Positions 33,897 through 45,511 are shown, counted from the first letter of the stretch. The stretch is DNA of 64,000 nt from Eutypella sp. D-1 (GCA_023313575.1 JAJTTP010000001.1:5146001-5210000); one strand, 5' to 3'. A program made the numbers and translations. The notes: generated by a model from the sequence alone, not told the origin.

Positions 33897-36050
33897 ATGG
33901 AGACTCACGTTGAGGAGGGGACGCCTTTCAGCGACTACCTCGAAGGTACGCCCTCCCAGACCTCCCAGACCTCCCCAGCCTCTTCCTACACGCTCTCTAC
34001 ACGCTCTTCATACGCTTCACGTGCATACTCCACAGGGCGCTGACCACCCCGCGTCACAGGCAAAGGTGAAAGGGAAGAAGAGCCCGAGTGGCATGATTCC
34101 GAGGAAAACCCCGATCACGATATCTCGCCACCCTCTTCACCGAATCGAGACTTTGCGCCGAGGGGCCTCCCGAAAGTTAGGCGGAGATTCAGGGATAAGC
34201 TGCCGAAGCCGCTACAGCTCGACGTCCCCGATGTACGACCCAGTACCTACCTTGGCAACATACATAACAATGCATCTCCATTTCTCGAGACATTACGACT
34301 GCTTGCCGAAGCCGTGACAACCTCTATCGATCATGTTCCCTCCGCCGCTTTCCTCGAGAGGCTGCGTCTCGCCATTGTGCAGTCCCAACTCCTCGACAAC
34401 CCCCTTATGGTCGGAGCACAGCCGGTCCCTGAATCAGGCGTCTCCCCCTTCGAGAACGATCCAGAACCCCAGCTGTTCTCGCCATCCGGTGCCGTGGCCG
34501 CGATAGTGCTCGGCTTTGGTGCCGCGACCTTAATACGGTGGTTCTGGCTAGGCGGCATATTCCCCACGTGGAGACGGTTATTATCATCGCTCGCTGTTTT
34601 GACCGTGGTTTTCTTTGTCGGGAGAGCCTACGTACGGCGGGAGCTGCTGAAAACCGTTCAGGAGCAAGGGCTGGACCAGGCCACGAAATTCATCGCGCTC
34701 TCCAAGGAGTTCGATGGCGTGAACAGCGCCGCGCTTAACTTCATTATGGAAGTCGAGCTAGTTTCGCGCGGGTACCGATTGTAAAGCCGCCCACTTCTTT
34801 TCTTCCCGAGAAAAAATATGGGCGAACTCATGTGACTAACTCTTGCTTTAGGAGCACCCCGATCCCACCCATCAGTCGCCTAGAGCATAATGGTCAAAAT
34901 GTCAAGTGCCTGACGCTTAGGAACGCCCTGCGCACCAGTTTAGCGGAGGTCACGACGAAATACTACCAGGTAGCCTTCACCATCTGGGGCATCGCCGAGC
35001 AGACCGAACTCTTGCAGCTGCAGTCGCAGTACCAGTTCACGGTAGCAGATGTGCTGGAGAGGTTCGACCACTTCTCGAAGAATGCGTCTCAGGACGGTGA
35101 AAAATTACAGTCTTTGAAAGATACCGCTTTCCTTTTCCACGATATTCGGAAGGTTTTCCTTAGCGGCCTCCTAGCTCTCCACACTGCTGGTAGCGACTCG
35201 GACCGGCATCGGATTACGACTGTGATGGAGGCGTTCAAGGAGCTGAACGTAGTGACGAGACACGCCTATGGCCAAGTGAGGAATGTCCTAGCGGAGAATG
35301 ACCGTGAGTAGACTTGCAACCTTGAAGCGTCGCGATGTATGATGGTCCGCTAATCAACCCCCCGCTCTAGTTTCTCTCCCTAAAACCCCCAAAGCTCCGC
35401 AGACGCCGAATCATGACCGGTGGAGGCATCAGGTCCGGAGACTCAACTCCATGACCATGAACATCCGAAGCGTGCAGGCGAAACTACACCTGCTTCGCGA
35501 AGAGTCCTCCCAGGCGTTAGACGAGGCCAACGACATTACCGACCTCGGACCCCTATTTATGGCGCAGTACGAGTCGATCGGCCAGGACTTGCACGATCTG
35601 ATGGAGGCGTGGCAGACAGGAAAGGCGTCCCTGGCTTCTGGGATCGACAGGAACGAGAAGCGACTGTCGTCGATGACCACGATCGCGTCGCCGATCAGCT
35701 CGATAAGCGGGCAGACGATCGCGGAGGAAGGCGGGGAGAGCAGCAACGACGAAGGGCCGGACAGCGCCCTGCGGAAGCTGACGGGCGAGTCGTCGCCGCC
35801 CTCGCGGGCCAGCAAGAGCAGCAAGAGCAGCAAGAGGCTGACCGTCAATATCGAGCCCGAGGTCTTCGAGGCCATCTCCGTCCAGCGCCCGCGCAGCATG
35901 CTGACGCGCGAGGAGCGCCTCGCGAAGATGGTCGAGGACCGCAAGAGCAAGGAGCTCGCGAGGGCCAAGACCAACGCGCACCAGAGCATGATGCGCGAGC
36001 TGCAGGGCGTCCTACTACACAAACCCGGCCGCGGTCGGGTTTCTTTATAA
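33897..36050 (+). CDS. Inp2/vezatin-like membrane protein (myosin-binding domain family)
   Basis: Four exons: 33897-33945, 34060-34780, 34852-35303 and 35371-36050. All three joins keep frame across introns of 114, 71 and 67 bp, giving 633 residues. The N-terminus is acidic (METHVEEGTPFSDYLEG, then EEEPEWHDSEENPD). Two adjacent hydrophobic segments lie near residues 160-182 and 186-204, separated by a short WRR-containing turn. After them comes a long helical domain (about 210-480). The C-terminal tail is Ser-rich and then strongly charged. This arrangement fits the fungal myosin-binding/vezatin family that includes yeast Inp2, the peroxisomal receptor for the class V myosin tail. In that case it would anchor peroxisomes for transport. 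The family call rests on layout and recall, not a search. Confidence 0.75.
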
Positions 36051-37456
36051 CACGAACCGGGGCCGGCGGCGGCGGCGGAGCTCTCTCTCTCTCTCTCTCC
36101 GAAAGCAAAAAGCGGGGGTCGCATCGCAATCGGCCCACATCGGGATGTCTGTCTCTTTTCCTTTGCCCAAATCTCTCATCTCAGCTCGGACCCGGAAAGC
36201 GAAGGGAGAGTGAGAGTGGGGGCGGGGGAGCGTTTTTTTCTATTTTTCTCACGACTACAATTATCATGTATGATCTAGCTATAGAAAGCGGTTCACGCGC
36301 GCGCGGGGCGTACATTGGGAAGGGCATTTGGCAGACGCTTGCTTGCTTGCTTGCTTGCTTCTTTTTTGTCTTTTTTTTCCCTTATTGCCGTCGCGGTTGC
36401 TTTTCTCTCTCTCTCTCTCTTTCATTTTTTCTTTTATTTTCATTTTTTTTTAACTATTAGAGAGGGAAAACCACACTTTAGGGAATGGGGGACGGGGCGT
36501 TTCGAGGAGAAACCTAGGCTGGGGGGGAATGGGGCAGTATGGCTATGCTGCAGTGTGTTCCACCAGAGAAGGAAAAGAGAAGAAGAAGAGGGAGGGAGAG
36601 AAAAAAGGATTAAAAAAAAGCATCGACGAACAAAACATTCATCCATCCATACATAACCGTACCATACCAAAAACACAGTAACTTATATACATACCACACA
36701 CACACATACATACATACAGACATACATAACTGCGTCTACACGATCATTTTTCTTGGATATAATGTTTTTCCTTTTTTTTCTCTCTCTCTTTCTCTCCTTT
36801 TTCTTCCTAAGTTCCTCCTCTACTGTACTGTACTGTACTGTACTGTACTTGTACATAACGAATGCGCATAAACCATAGACAACAGACGTACCCCGTACCC
36901 GTACGTAAAATACAGCCGCTGCGATCCCTCTAACCTGCCTAACCTACCTGCATATAAATAGGGCTCACTCACAGTCAGATTGGGTAGTTATTCTATTCCA
37001 TTCCTTCCTTCCTTCTCCCTCTGGCGTAGAGACGCTCCCACGGGATCGTCCGCCATGGGCACTTTTGAACGTGGCAGTGAAAAAATCTCGGGGCCGGTTG
37101 TGTCTTCTACAAGTAGAGCTAAGGAGGCAATATTAGGGGGCCTACCCCTGAAGTGGTATTAGCTCCACTTATCCACCCCTACATATACTCGCACCATCGA
37201 GCACTACTCCTATAGCCTATAGCCGAACCTCCTTTTGACATTTCGGAATTAAGCACGTCCGGATATCCCGTACTTTTGCTTACAAATTTATACTTCGCAA
37301 CGAAAACCACCAGCAACCGTAGCAATTATGATGTTGCCGCTAGTTATTCGAGCTTTACATGTATAGTTGTAATCCGTCCATACTAACTTAACTACATTAA
37401 GATACGAATTTCGTACCTACCTAGGTATAGACAGACTCCTTTAGACGTGATCTAGG
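36051..37456. other. intergenic with dense simple repeats
   Basis: 1.4 kb between two tandem plus-strand genes. It holds CGG (36066-36078), CT (36080-36099 and 36404-36420), GCTT (36337-36360), TACTG (36821-36849) and CATA-type repeats (36690-36730). The first part is likely the Inp2-like 3' UTR and the last part the bZIP promoter. A 346-codon plus frame that crosses this region in another frame is a compositional artefact. Confidence 0.5.
36821..36849. repeat. (TACTG)n pentanucleotide repeat
   Basis: Five perfect TACTG units plus a partial sixth. Confidence 0.95.
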
Positions 37457-39006
37457 ATGGATGGAACGGCCCCGCCGGAGCTAGTCTCGCTGCTCTCCGC
37501 ATCCTCCTATCCCGTTCCGGAACCACCATACGGATTACGGTTCCAAGGCGATGGATCGTCGATTTCGGAGCCGATCACTGTCTCGGGCTCCACACCTGGC
37601 ACTCGGCCGACAAACCAGGCCATGGGGCCCGCCGCCGTAAATCTTAACAACCCCGCGGGCTCAAGCACCACTCCCGCAACGCCTCCAAAAAGACGGGGCA
37701 GACCGCGAAAACCCCTTGGTGAGAATGTGGCTATGACGTACGAGGAGGTACGTAAGATGTTTAATTTTCTTTTTCTCTCTCTCTCTCTCTCCAGCCGTCA
37801 TCTTTTCCCCGGAACTAAACCTATCCACTTTGCTCACCCCTACTGCATACACAGCGACGTCGGATGCAGGTTCTGATTGCACAGCGTGCCTATCGATCAC
37901 GGAAAGAAGTGACCCTCTTGAATTACCAGGATAGGATCGTCAAATTAGAAGGGATAGTTCGAAACATGAACTCCCTCGTGCAGTCATTCGGCGAACAACA
38001 GCTGGCTCGAGCAGAATCAGATGCGCTGGTATCCCTAGCTGAGCTAGCGTCCAGCCTGCGCAATACAATGGAGGCGTGTGCGTCTATGGCTAGAGAAGTA
38101 GACCAAGACACGCTAGAGGATGACGATTCTCATTCCCAGTCTCATATACACCAGGGAGGAGACCCCTCCTCTTCTTCTTTGCCAATACAGGAGGAGGCAT
38201 GTGCACCTGCACCCCCGACGAGTAGTGTCAAGCAGAGTAGGTCGACACCTACGCGGTCTTCGAGTCCCGGCAGAATTTTGAAGGACCTCGTGACTCTACA
38301 GTCATCTCCCAGCGGTATCCCTTCGTTCGACTCCGTTTCCGCCGCCGTGGTACCTGTGCAGCTATCCGCGTTCATCGAGCATCTACGCGTGGCCTGTGTC
38401 TATCACGCGTATACAGCCCTCAGTAACCCCGCGATCGCTTTCGAAAGCATCCGGAACAAGTTCCGATTCCTCCTCAGCCTGATGAACCGTGAGCGTCTCA
38501 CCTCGTACTTCAAAGCGGCGTTGGAGGCCCGTGTCAACCAGTCTGGCTTGAAGGAGTGGGAAGGTATTCCGTTTTTCGGCGTAGGTGGCGCGGGATCTCA
38601 CTATGCTCAAAACCGAGCACCGAGCAGTAGCGGTGACGGCGAGGAGGAGCCAACTCAGTCCCCCTGGCCATTGGTTAAAGAACCGTTGTCCGAACTCCCG
38701 ACACGGGCTCGCGAGGACATGGACGGCGACTGGTTCGATGTACGCGATCTGGAAGGCTTCCTGAGGGAACGCCAGGTGCGCTTGACTGCGTATTCATCAA
38801 AGGTGCACCAGCACAGAATGGTCATGGGTGGTGTCGACGTAGCGAGCCTTCTACAAGGTATGTTTATCGAGTCTCTCCTGCAAGATTTGAGCGTCGTTAA
38901 CCCGACGGGAGTAGTGTTGGTGAGTAGCTGTATTTGCCTGGGTCGTTCGCCTGGGTGGCGTCGACGTGACGTGGAAGATGCTGTACGCAAGGCTGCTGAA
39001 TCGTAG
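37457..39006 (+). CDS. bZIP transcription factor with AT-hook-like motif
   Basis: Exons 37457-37747 and 37855-39006, with a 107-bp phase-0 intron (GTACGT..CAG) that contains a CT repeat, give 480 residues. An AT-hook-like KRRGRPRKP lies at about residues 78-86. The intron falls exactly before the basic region (RRRMQVLIAQRAYRSRKE), which starts at residue 98. A leucine-zipper-like helix follows (LLNYQDRIVKLEGIVRNMNSLV). The remainder includes a Ser/Pro-rich linker and a C-terminal domain typical of fungal bZIP regulators, ending CLGRSPGWRRRDVEDAVRKA. The AQRAYR/SRKE basic region places it among fungal Yap-like or related bZIP proteins. It acts in the nucleus and its targets are unknown. It lies next to the MBL/NmrA pair, which it might regulate (inference only). 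Confidence 0.85.
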
Positions 39007-39452
39007 GATAAGATACCCCAATGAGTCTGGGCTGCGGGAATCGAGCCGATTTTTTTAGGGACTGATATGAGGGCAAAACTCCGTGATTACAATTATTTCC
39101 GGTTTTCGTTTACCTAAGCTGATGCCGAGGCCGAGGCTCGTTCGGCGGGCCCCCCACGTATTCAAAAGATCACTAATTGTACTTGCGCTCAAAAGAACCA
39201 CCGGTTCAATATATCATCTGGGTTGATCACAGGAAGAAAAATCCAGGGAGCTTTGTTACAGAAGTTTGATGTCACGAACCACAGCTTCTAAGGCAATTTT
39301 CAAACTTGGCAGAAACCAACTCACCCAGTTAGGATGTGGTCTGGATGTTTTGGTCTACAGTGTTTGGCTTGCGTTGGTAGAATGAGCTGAATTGATCTAT
39401 AGAATGGTAGCTGCCACGAAAGTGTTTCCTACGCCTGTTTGTGCCCTTAGTG
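39007..39452. other. convergent intergenic region
   Basis: 446 bp between the 3' ends of the bZIP gene (+) and the MBL-fold gene (-). Nothing recognisable apart from a T run at 39051 after a weakly tRNA-like stretch that does not fold as a tRNA. Confidence 0.5.
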
Positions 39453-40316
39453 CTATGGTTGCGAAGATGCCTGTACAGAACTCTTACAGCTCATTTCCAA
39501 GAGGAATCTATTCCACCTCTGCGAGTAGCGCTCCATCATCGCCTTCTCAAGTTCTTCAGCGTTCTTCGTCCTTTTCAACTCCTCCTCGAACGCCAAGATG
39601 TATGACCTGGTAGCCTCAATCAAGTATGACCCGTCGGCTTGCGATGCCCTCTTGTGGCCCGGTACTACTATGTGAGGCTTCAAAGCGGCAATCTGATCCA
39701 GAGACTCCATCCATCTCTTGCGTTTCTCCGGAGTATTCGCCTCCCCGAAGAACTGATAGCAGTCGCCGTACACGATATCGCCACAGGCGACTAGCCGTAG
39801 ATCGGGGACATGTAAGAACGAAGAAGCTGGGATATCTCCCTGGGGCACGTCGATGCCAAAGATGTCGTGTCCGTCGATCGTGAACCTCCCATCTGCTGGA
39901 AGGGCTTCGGGGACGTGGTTGCCTTCGGGCACCTGGCCATTTGGGAACAGCGTGAACCAGAGATCCAGGCCTCCAGGAGCCAAGCTCTCCTTGATGCCTT
40001 CAGCGACCTTGGATGTCGTTACACACTTCGCCTCGGGAAAGTGACGCCGGACGACAACGTTTCCGAGGAAGTGGTCTGCGTGTGCGTGGGTGGTGTAGAT
40101 GAAGCGAAGCTTCTTCCCCGGTGCCGTCTTCTTGATCCACTCGACGAGCCCCTCGGATAGCTCGTTCGTAACAGGTGTGTCAACCAGGACAGCGGATGTC
40201 GATCCCTGTATAAGGGTACAACTGATGGGCGAAAACCATTCCTTCAAAGGATCTTCGTTTTTGATCGCTATAGGTGCCGCTGGCGCAACATAAACATCGG
40301 CTTGGAGGGCGCTCAT
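39453..40316 (-). CDS. metallo-beta-lactamase-fold hydrolase
   Basis: Single exon, 287 residues. The zinc signature HAHADH is at residues 77-82. It is preceded by the typical strand FIYTT and followed by a metal-bridging Asp in VACGDIVYGD (about 178) and a final metal-ligand His in VPGHKR (about 222). This is the two-zinc MBL superfamily, which hydrolyses lactones, thioesters, beta-lactams and similar bonds. The sequence resembles the fungal and bacterial MBL-fold proteins sometimes found in secondary-metabolism or detoxification loci. No secretion signal is seen, so it is likely cytosolic. It is divergently transcribed from the NmrA-like gene, with 666 bp between starts. Confidence 0.88.
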   Translation of the reverse strand: MSALQADVYVAPAAPIAIKNEDPLKEWFSPISCTLIQGSTSAVLVDTPVTNELSEGLVEWIKKTAPGKKLRFIYTTHAHADHFLGNVVVRRHFPEAKCVTTSKVAEGIKESLAPGGLDLWFTLFPNGQVPEGNHVPEALPADGRFTIDGHDIFGIDVPQGDIPASSFLHVPDLRLVACGDIVYGDCYQFFGEANTPEKRKRWMESLDQIAALKPHIVVPGHKRASQADGSYLIEATRSYILAFEEELKRTKNAEELEKAMMERYSQRWNRFLLEMSCKSSVQASSQP

Positions 40317-40982
40317 GATGAAAAGCTTGTTTTGTGCGTAGTTAACAGTGCTAAGTGACGATCGACCTGAAAGTAATTACTGATGTACTTCATCTTGAAT
40401 CAAGGATTTGGACTGTACCGTCTGCCTTATATGCTATCTCAAAGGATGACTTAACTCCGACAATGGTAATTTGGTATTATCATTGGTCCCATCGACTGTA
40501 TACTTGGTAAGCTCTTGGAGGATTCCATCATAACGCACCACGTGCTCGGTCTGACTCGGTCGTCCCTAGGTACCCGCCCGTTGTGATTAAAAATCATGGG
40601 GTGTGTAGTTGATTAAGTAAACTCTCAACTACTAGCGAGCTTGAACTTGATGATGTTATAGAAATTTGATGTCGCCGAAGGGTAAAGCCGAAAGTTCAAT
40701 GATAATTACTATTATTTATCAAGTTGCTGCAAAGCTTGACCACTGGCTGACAAACATCTTGCAGTTTCCGTAGTCCCTCGGCAAGCTTGACAGACGATTA
40801 ATTATTTGGAATAAAGCCGAATGGCATATCACAGCTTGTCGCGCTCTTGCTGGTCCATGTATATAATGACATGCTGAATGAACAGGGCATATGGACACTT
40901 TCGTATTTGCCCAACAGAGAACTTATTTTTCCTATCAATATCAAAACTCCTTTACAATTCTACAATTTCGCACCTTGCATCA
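40317..40982. other. bidirectional promoter of the MBL and NmrA-like genes
   Basis: 666 bp between the two start codons. AT-richer, with CCTAGGTACC near 40567 and no gene. Pairs sharing such a promoter are often co-regulated; here that is an inference. Confidence 0.5.
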
Positions 40983-41894
40983 ATGGCCTCATCAGCTATC
41001 AAGAATGTTTTGGTGGTCGGAGTGACCGGAAACGTCGGCAAATCAACGGTGAAAGCCTTGCTACAAGAGCAGTTCCAAGTCACTGGGCTGGGTCGGCAGC
41101 CATCTGCGGCGGGCCTCCCGGCCAGTGTGGAGTACATTCAGACCGACTACTCTCAATCTTCGCTGCTCGCGGCTTTCAAAGGTCAAGACGCAGTCATCAG
41201 CACGGTTTCCAGTGTTGTCCCTGGAGCACTGGAGCTTCAGAAGGCCTTGATCGACGCCGCTGTCGCAGCAGGTGTGAAGATCTTTGTTCCCTCCGAATAC
41301 GGCGTCGATACCTCGAATCGCTCCGCGCCCGACTACATTCCATTTCTCGCGGGAAAGATCGCCGTCACCGATTACCTCAAAGAACAACAAGACAAGATTG
41401 CGTGGATCGCGCTCATTACCGGAGGACTGTTCGATTGGGGTTTGAATATTCCCACCTTCGCTGGATGGAACGTCGACGCGCGTACTGTCACCCTCTACGA
41501 TGGTGGCAACAATCCCTACGAAGCCACGACCTTGGATCAGGTTGGCAGGGCCATAGCCAAAAGCTTGAAGAAGCCGGGACTCACCAAGAACCAATATGTC
41601 TACGTGAACAGCTTCACAGTAACGCAGAATGAGGTCCTGAGAGCCCTCGAGAAGGTCACGGGTGACAAGTTCAGTGTGTCGCACAGTACTCTTGGAGATT
41701 TGTGGCAAGGCGGAGCTACGCAGGTGAAGGAAGGACAGCCCTTGGGCTTGATGGGCATGCTTGCTGGGACCATTTATAATAGAGGCGGGCTCGCGAATTA
41801 TTCGGCCACTAAGGGCTTGTGGAATGAGAGAATCGGTTTGGCGCAAGAGAATCTGGAAGAGTTCCTGAAGGGCTACATCGCAGGGAAAAAATAA
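40983..41894 (+). CDS. NmrA-like/isoflavone-reductase-like NAD(P)-binding protein
   Basis: Single exon of 303 residues from the ATG at 40983; an earlier in-frame Met at 40878 adds a non-family leader and is less likely. The Rossmann nucleotide-binding motif VVGVTGNVGKST (GxxGxxG) is at residues 11-22. The family-typical VISTVSS segment, then VKIFVPSEYGVD and the substrate-side KIAVTDYL with a possible catalytic Lys follow. This is the atypical short-chain dehydrogenase group (NmrA-like, isoflavone reductase-like, PCBER), whose members either reduce small aromatics or sense the NAD(P) redox state. A conserved C-terminal helix (ENLEEFLKGYIAGKK) ends it. Substrate unknown. Confidence 0.9.
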   Translation: MASSAIKNVLVVGVTGNVGKSTVKALLQEQFQVTGLGRQPSAAGLPASVEYIQTDYSQSSLLAAFKGQDAVISTVSSVVPGALELQKALIDAAVAAGVKIFVPSEYGVDTSNRSAPDYIPFLAGKIAVTDYLKEQQDKIAWIALITGGLFDWGLNIPTFAGWNVDARTVTLYDGGNNPYEATTLDQVGRAIAKSLKKPGLTKNQYVYVNSFTVTQNEVLRALEKVTGDKFSVSHSTLGDLWQGGATQVKEGQPLGLMGMLAGTIYNRGGLANYSATKGLWNERIGLAQENLEEFLKGYIAGKK

Positions 41895-43040
41895 GTATGA
41901 TCATGTCAGATGTCTTTCCTTTCTCGATGCTGCTGCTGCTGCTACAAGCCACTCATTCAAGCCGCAAGATATAGGAGATATCTTGGCAATCCCTCAATGT
42001 TGGTAGCGACTCCTTTGGATACATGAAGGATATGGGCCGGGAACCATCTCATATAGTCTCTCTTTAGCCAGCCAGTCATAAATCCAAGTATCATCCCTTC
42101 CACGCCTTGTGTTGTCTAAAATCAAGACCATTGGGGTGACGGCTTCGTTACAACTACCAACAACTTCCATTTATTCTCTAGTGACCTGGTTGTTTCGACC
42201 TGCCATGTAGCCGTGACTCTAATGTATCTGTGGAGTATTTCTGTCCATGGCACTCCGTGGCTATGTCCCGAGCACACCTATCCCCACGGGGTCACTGACA
42301 ACACCCACCTTATACCTTCACCCCCATTGCCACCCTAAGATATATACGAATATATTATTATTTATCCTAACGCCTAAAAACGAAATCTAGTGCTATATGG
42401 GAAAAAAGAATAGAGCATATGATCGTGCTAAACCAGAGAAGGCTTAGAGTGGCTGCTTGGTTGATCATGAAACCCGCAGGGCAGCTGTACTGCCAGTGGA
42501 TCCTCTCAAGCTGCCGAGCATCATCAATGATTGTTTTAAGTTTACGCCATATCCGATAGAAACCAGAAAGCCTCGGTACAAATGTCATGTGGGCCCCATC
42601 CGCGCCAGAAATATAAATGATGTTATTTGATTGGTGATATTTCGGTCTTGTTGTGTCTGAGGCCTTCTAGTTCCTAGCGGATAGTGTGAGATACTGCCGG
42701 GGAAATTTAATGATTAATAAACACTTCAGGCCGAGGTCGAGCTAAACTTAGAATTACCAATATTGCCCTAACATTTGTGATAATTGTAATAAGTACAATA
42801 TTCGGCGTGCACGTACTGCGCGAGGCAATAAGTAAGGTGGGAGCAGTAGGGCCATGCACGTTTCAGGGTCTGTCATCGCCCGCGTCGATTCGCTGAACAA
42901 ATTCTCGGTACCGGCTTCTCCTACTGAACCCAGCTTAGGGTTACATAAGGCCTCGATACTACCCAGTTACAGCATATTGCGTATGAGTCCGATCACCGCC
43001 AGGGCGCTACATAGCCAGTTTACTTCTGCGGGATACCAGC
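41895..43040. other. intergenic between two tandem genes
   Basis: 1.15 kb, moderately AT-rich, no domain-bearing frame. A few short frames, including one directly before the thioesterase start, have no support. Confidence 0.5.
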
Positions 43041-44003
43041 ATGACGATCCCTTTACGAGACCACGTCGCTGTGGAGAAGAGCGATGATGGAGTTTACGCC
43101 TCTAAACGCATTCCGCAGCGTATGGGCAACGCTGCACCCATAGCTTATGGCGGATATTCGATCGCAGTCGCGATACAGGCTGCGTACCAGGCGGCTGCAG
43201 AAGGCCTTCACATTTACTCGGTTTTCGGGCACTACTTACGCCCGGCAAACATCCAAGAGAAGCTCGTATGCAGGGTCACAGAACTCAGGAAGACAGCAAA
43301 CTTTGCCACCTACCGCGTAACTGTCGAACAGAAACGTGCCCTTGGCAACACACAGACATGTATGGAATTGCTGGCAGACTTCCACCGTGACGAGCCTTCC
43401 CTCCTCAGCTACTCTTCCCCACCGACTCGGACGTACAGGCACTGGCAAGAGTGTCCTAGTTGGGAAACGACACGCAAAGAGTGGGAGCAAGCCGGTAAAT
43501 TGTCTTCCAACCAATCAAAAGCGATGGAGACACTTTTCGGGTTGTCTAAAGACTTGTACGAACTTCGACAATGCCCTGAGGGCGTTGGTGCTCAAAATCT
43601 GAACGGGCTGGCCAAGAATGTCCGGACATCGCAGGATGGCTTGTCTCCCACAGCGAAATCTTCGGCAGATTGGATTCGGGTTAAGCATCCCCTGCAGACA
43701 GAGAGTGAGCAGATGGCAGTCTTGGGGTTTATAATGGATGGGATGTTATCTTTTTTACCCCTCACGCATAACCATATGTTTCTAGATGACGCTGCTGCCT
43801 GCGCCAGTCCGGACTTTGCCTTGAGGATATTCTCGCCGGATATCAACATGCATCAGTGGAACTTGAGAGAGTACATCGGCCATCGAGCGGGCCACGGTCG
43901 TACATACAGCGAGAGCAAGCTGTGGGATGAGAATGGCAATCTAGTGGCTGGCATGACTCAGCAAAGCATCTTGAGAGTTCCCACTGGGGCCGCACGCCTA
44001 TAA
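43041..44003 (+). CDS. acyl-CoA thioesterase-like protein (TesB-type double hot-dog), C-terminal ARL
   Basis: Single exon, 320 residues. The first hot-dog half has the family pattern NAAPIAYGGYSIAVAIQAAY, then YSVFGHYLRPANIQEKLVCR and FATYRVTVEQ. The second half has DGMLSFLPLTHNHMFLDDA, and near the end HQWNLREYIGHRAGHGRTYS and LVAGMTQQSILR, matching TesB/ACOT8 thioesterases. Such enzymes hydrolyse acyl-CoA to free acid and CoA. The C-terminal tripeptide ARL fits the peroxisomal PTS1 consensus ([SAC][KRH][LM]), so the enzyme is probably peroxisomal. The 3' end lies only 174 bp before the transposon island. Base use is normal; the ORF is intact and shows no RIP. Confidence 0.87.
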   Translation: MTIPLRDHVAVEKSDDGVYASKRIPQRMGNAAPIAYGGYSIAVAIQAAYQAAAEGLHIYSVFGHYLRPANIQEKLVCRVTELRKTANFATYRVTVEQKRALGNTQTCMELLADFHRDEPSLLSYSSPPTRTYRHWQECPSWETTRKEWEQAGKLSSNQSKAMETLFGLSKDLYELRQCPEGVGAQNLNGLAKNVRTSQDGLSPTAKSSADWIRVKHPLQTESEQMAVLGFIMDGMLSFLPLTHNHMFLDDAAACASPDFALRIFSPDINMHQWNLREYIGHRAGHGRTYSESKLWDENGNLVAGMTQQSILRVPTGAARL

Positions 44004-44177
44004 AGTGGTTTGGATAGCCACAGTCTCACCTATTTATATGTGAGACAGCTAATCAAGCCTAATATTTACATATATTCATAATTTCGTAAGAAGCTCAGGC
44101 CTCGGTTTCAACGCTGGTAGCGCACTTGACGCTGCGCTATAGAGGCTACGCAGTGATAGCCCTGGCTTATGGTACTA

Positions 44178-44243
44178 ACGCCAATCACCTTATAACGGAC
44201 CACCCCTTATAATGGACCATTTTTACCATATAAAGGTTATAAC
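44178..44243 (+). repeat. left terminal inverted repeat of the DNA transposon
   Basis: Starts ACGCCAATCACC directly after a TA. Matches the reverse complement of 59693-59758 over about 66 bp with nine mismatches, all C/T or G/A transitions. Confidence 0.85.
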
Positions 44244-44652
44244 TTTAATAATAAATAACTTAATAATAAATGCCCGTAAAAATAAATGGTTTTAATATTT
44301 ATATAATATTTTAAACGCTTTTTTAAATGCTTAATCGTAATATTTTATAAGTAAACGTATCGCCCGGCTTATTTAAATAATTAATAACTTAATATGTTTT
44401 AATATATTTTTATTATTTTTATTATTAAACGGCTTTATAACTTCGGCCTTTTTAATAATTTTAAATTTTTTTATAACCTTTTTAAACGTTTATTTATATT
44501 ATTAATATTAAGGTAAATAAACGTAATTTATAAATATTTAATTTATATTTATAAACTTTTTATTAAGAGTTATAAAAATAATATAACATTTTTAAAAAAT
44601 TAATTATTATATTTTAATATTAAGCTTTTTTATATTACGGGTTAAAGCCGTA

Positions 44653-45511
44653 TATAACGGCCGGTTTATTCCTAATTATTAATCCAGTTAAGGGGTTTAT
44701 ATTAACAGGAGTGTTAAAGGTTTTAAATAATAAGTAATCATATTTAGTAATAAAGAAAATGTTTTAAATAATTAAATTATATTATAAACTGGTAAGCTTA
44801 AAAATTATTTAAAAAAAAAAGTAATAAACGTAATTATATATTATTTTATATCCTTTATTCTTAACATTAAAATATATGGTTATTATTAAATCGTTAGGAT
44901 AACTGGTTATTTTAGTTATTTTAAATTATTAAAATAATTAGCTATTTTAGTTATCCTTTTTATTACGTGATTTAAACGGGGTTTATTTTATCGTAATTAT
45001 CCTTTTTAATATTACGGTTAAGGATTATATTTATATTAATTTTATTAAATGTAACGGCTGGTTTATTCCTAATTATTAATCCAATCGAGGGGTTTATATT
45101 AACAGGAATATTAGGGTTTTAAGCAATAAGTAATCACGTTTAGTGATAAAAAAAAAAAGGTGCTTTAAATAATTAAGTTATATTATAAGTTAATAAGTTT
45201 AAAAACTATTTAAAAAAAGGTAATAAACGTAGCTATATACTATTTTATATCCTTTATTCTTAATATTAAAATATATGGTTATTATTAAATCGTTAAGATC
45301 GTATCTGAATATAACGATCTAATATCGTTAAAATTATTACCGATCTAACCGATCCTTCCTGGTTATATAGCGCATATGGCTTATTTTAATATGGCTATCT
45401 CTTTCTTTAAAACTTAAGTTAAGGATCTTTTCTTATTGTGTTAGCCCCATTAGGCCCAATGGCCCGACCGGTCATAATATTAAGGCTTAATAATTTAATT
45501 AGGTTATAATA
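44653..45511 (-). repeat. 3' LTR of the outer retrotransposon, split by a solo LTR
   Basis: Begins TATAACGG (reverse complement of the LTR end, CCGTTACA mutated). It resumes after the inserted LTR at about 45485 and ends GGTTATAATA. About 424 bp without the insertion. Confidence 0.7.
45050..45479 (-). repeat. solo LTR with 5-bp target duplication
   Basis: 430 bp, reverse orientation, starting TGTAACGG. Flanked by TTAAA (45045-45049) and TTAAG (45480-45484), one transition apart. Contains intact CA and TG dinucleotides, so it is less RIP-mutated than its host. Confidence 0.75.

Noticed and set aside
35420..36460. 346-codon plus-strand frame overlapping the last Inp2-like exon
   Set aside because: Runs in a different frame from the supported exon and continues into CT repeats; Arg/Gly/Gln-rich artefact of GC-rich DNA.
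39020..39060. tRNA-like stretch (GGGAATCGAGCC followed by a T run)
   Set aside because: B-box similarity is on the strand opposite to the T run and no cloverleaf stems can be drawn.
40847..41632. 261-codon plus-strand frame over the NmrA-like gene
   Set aside because: Shadow frame of a clearly conserved Rossmann-fold gene; Arg/Ser/His-rich translation.
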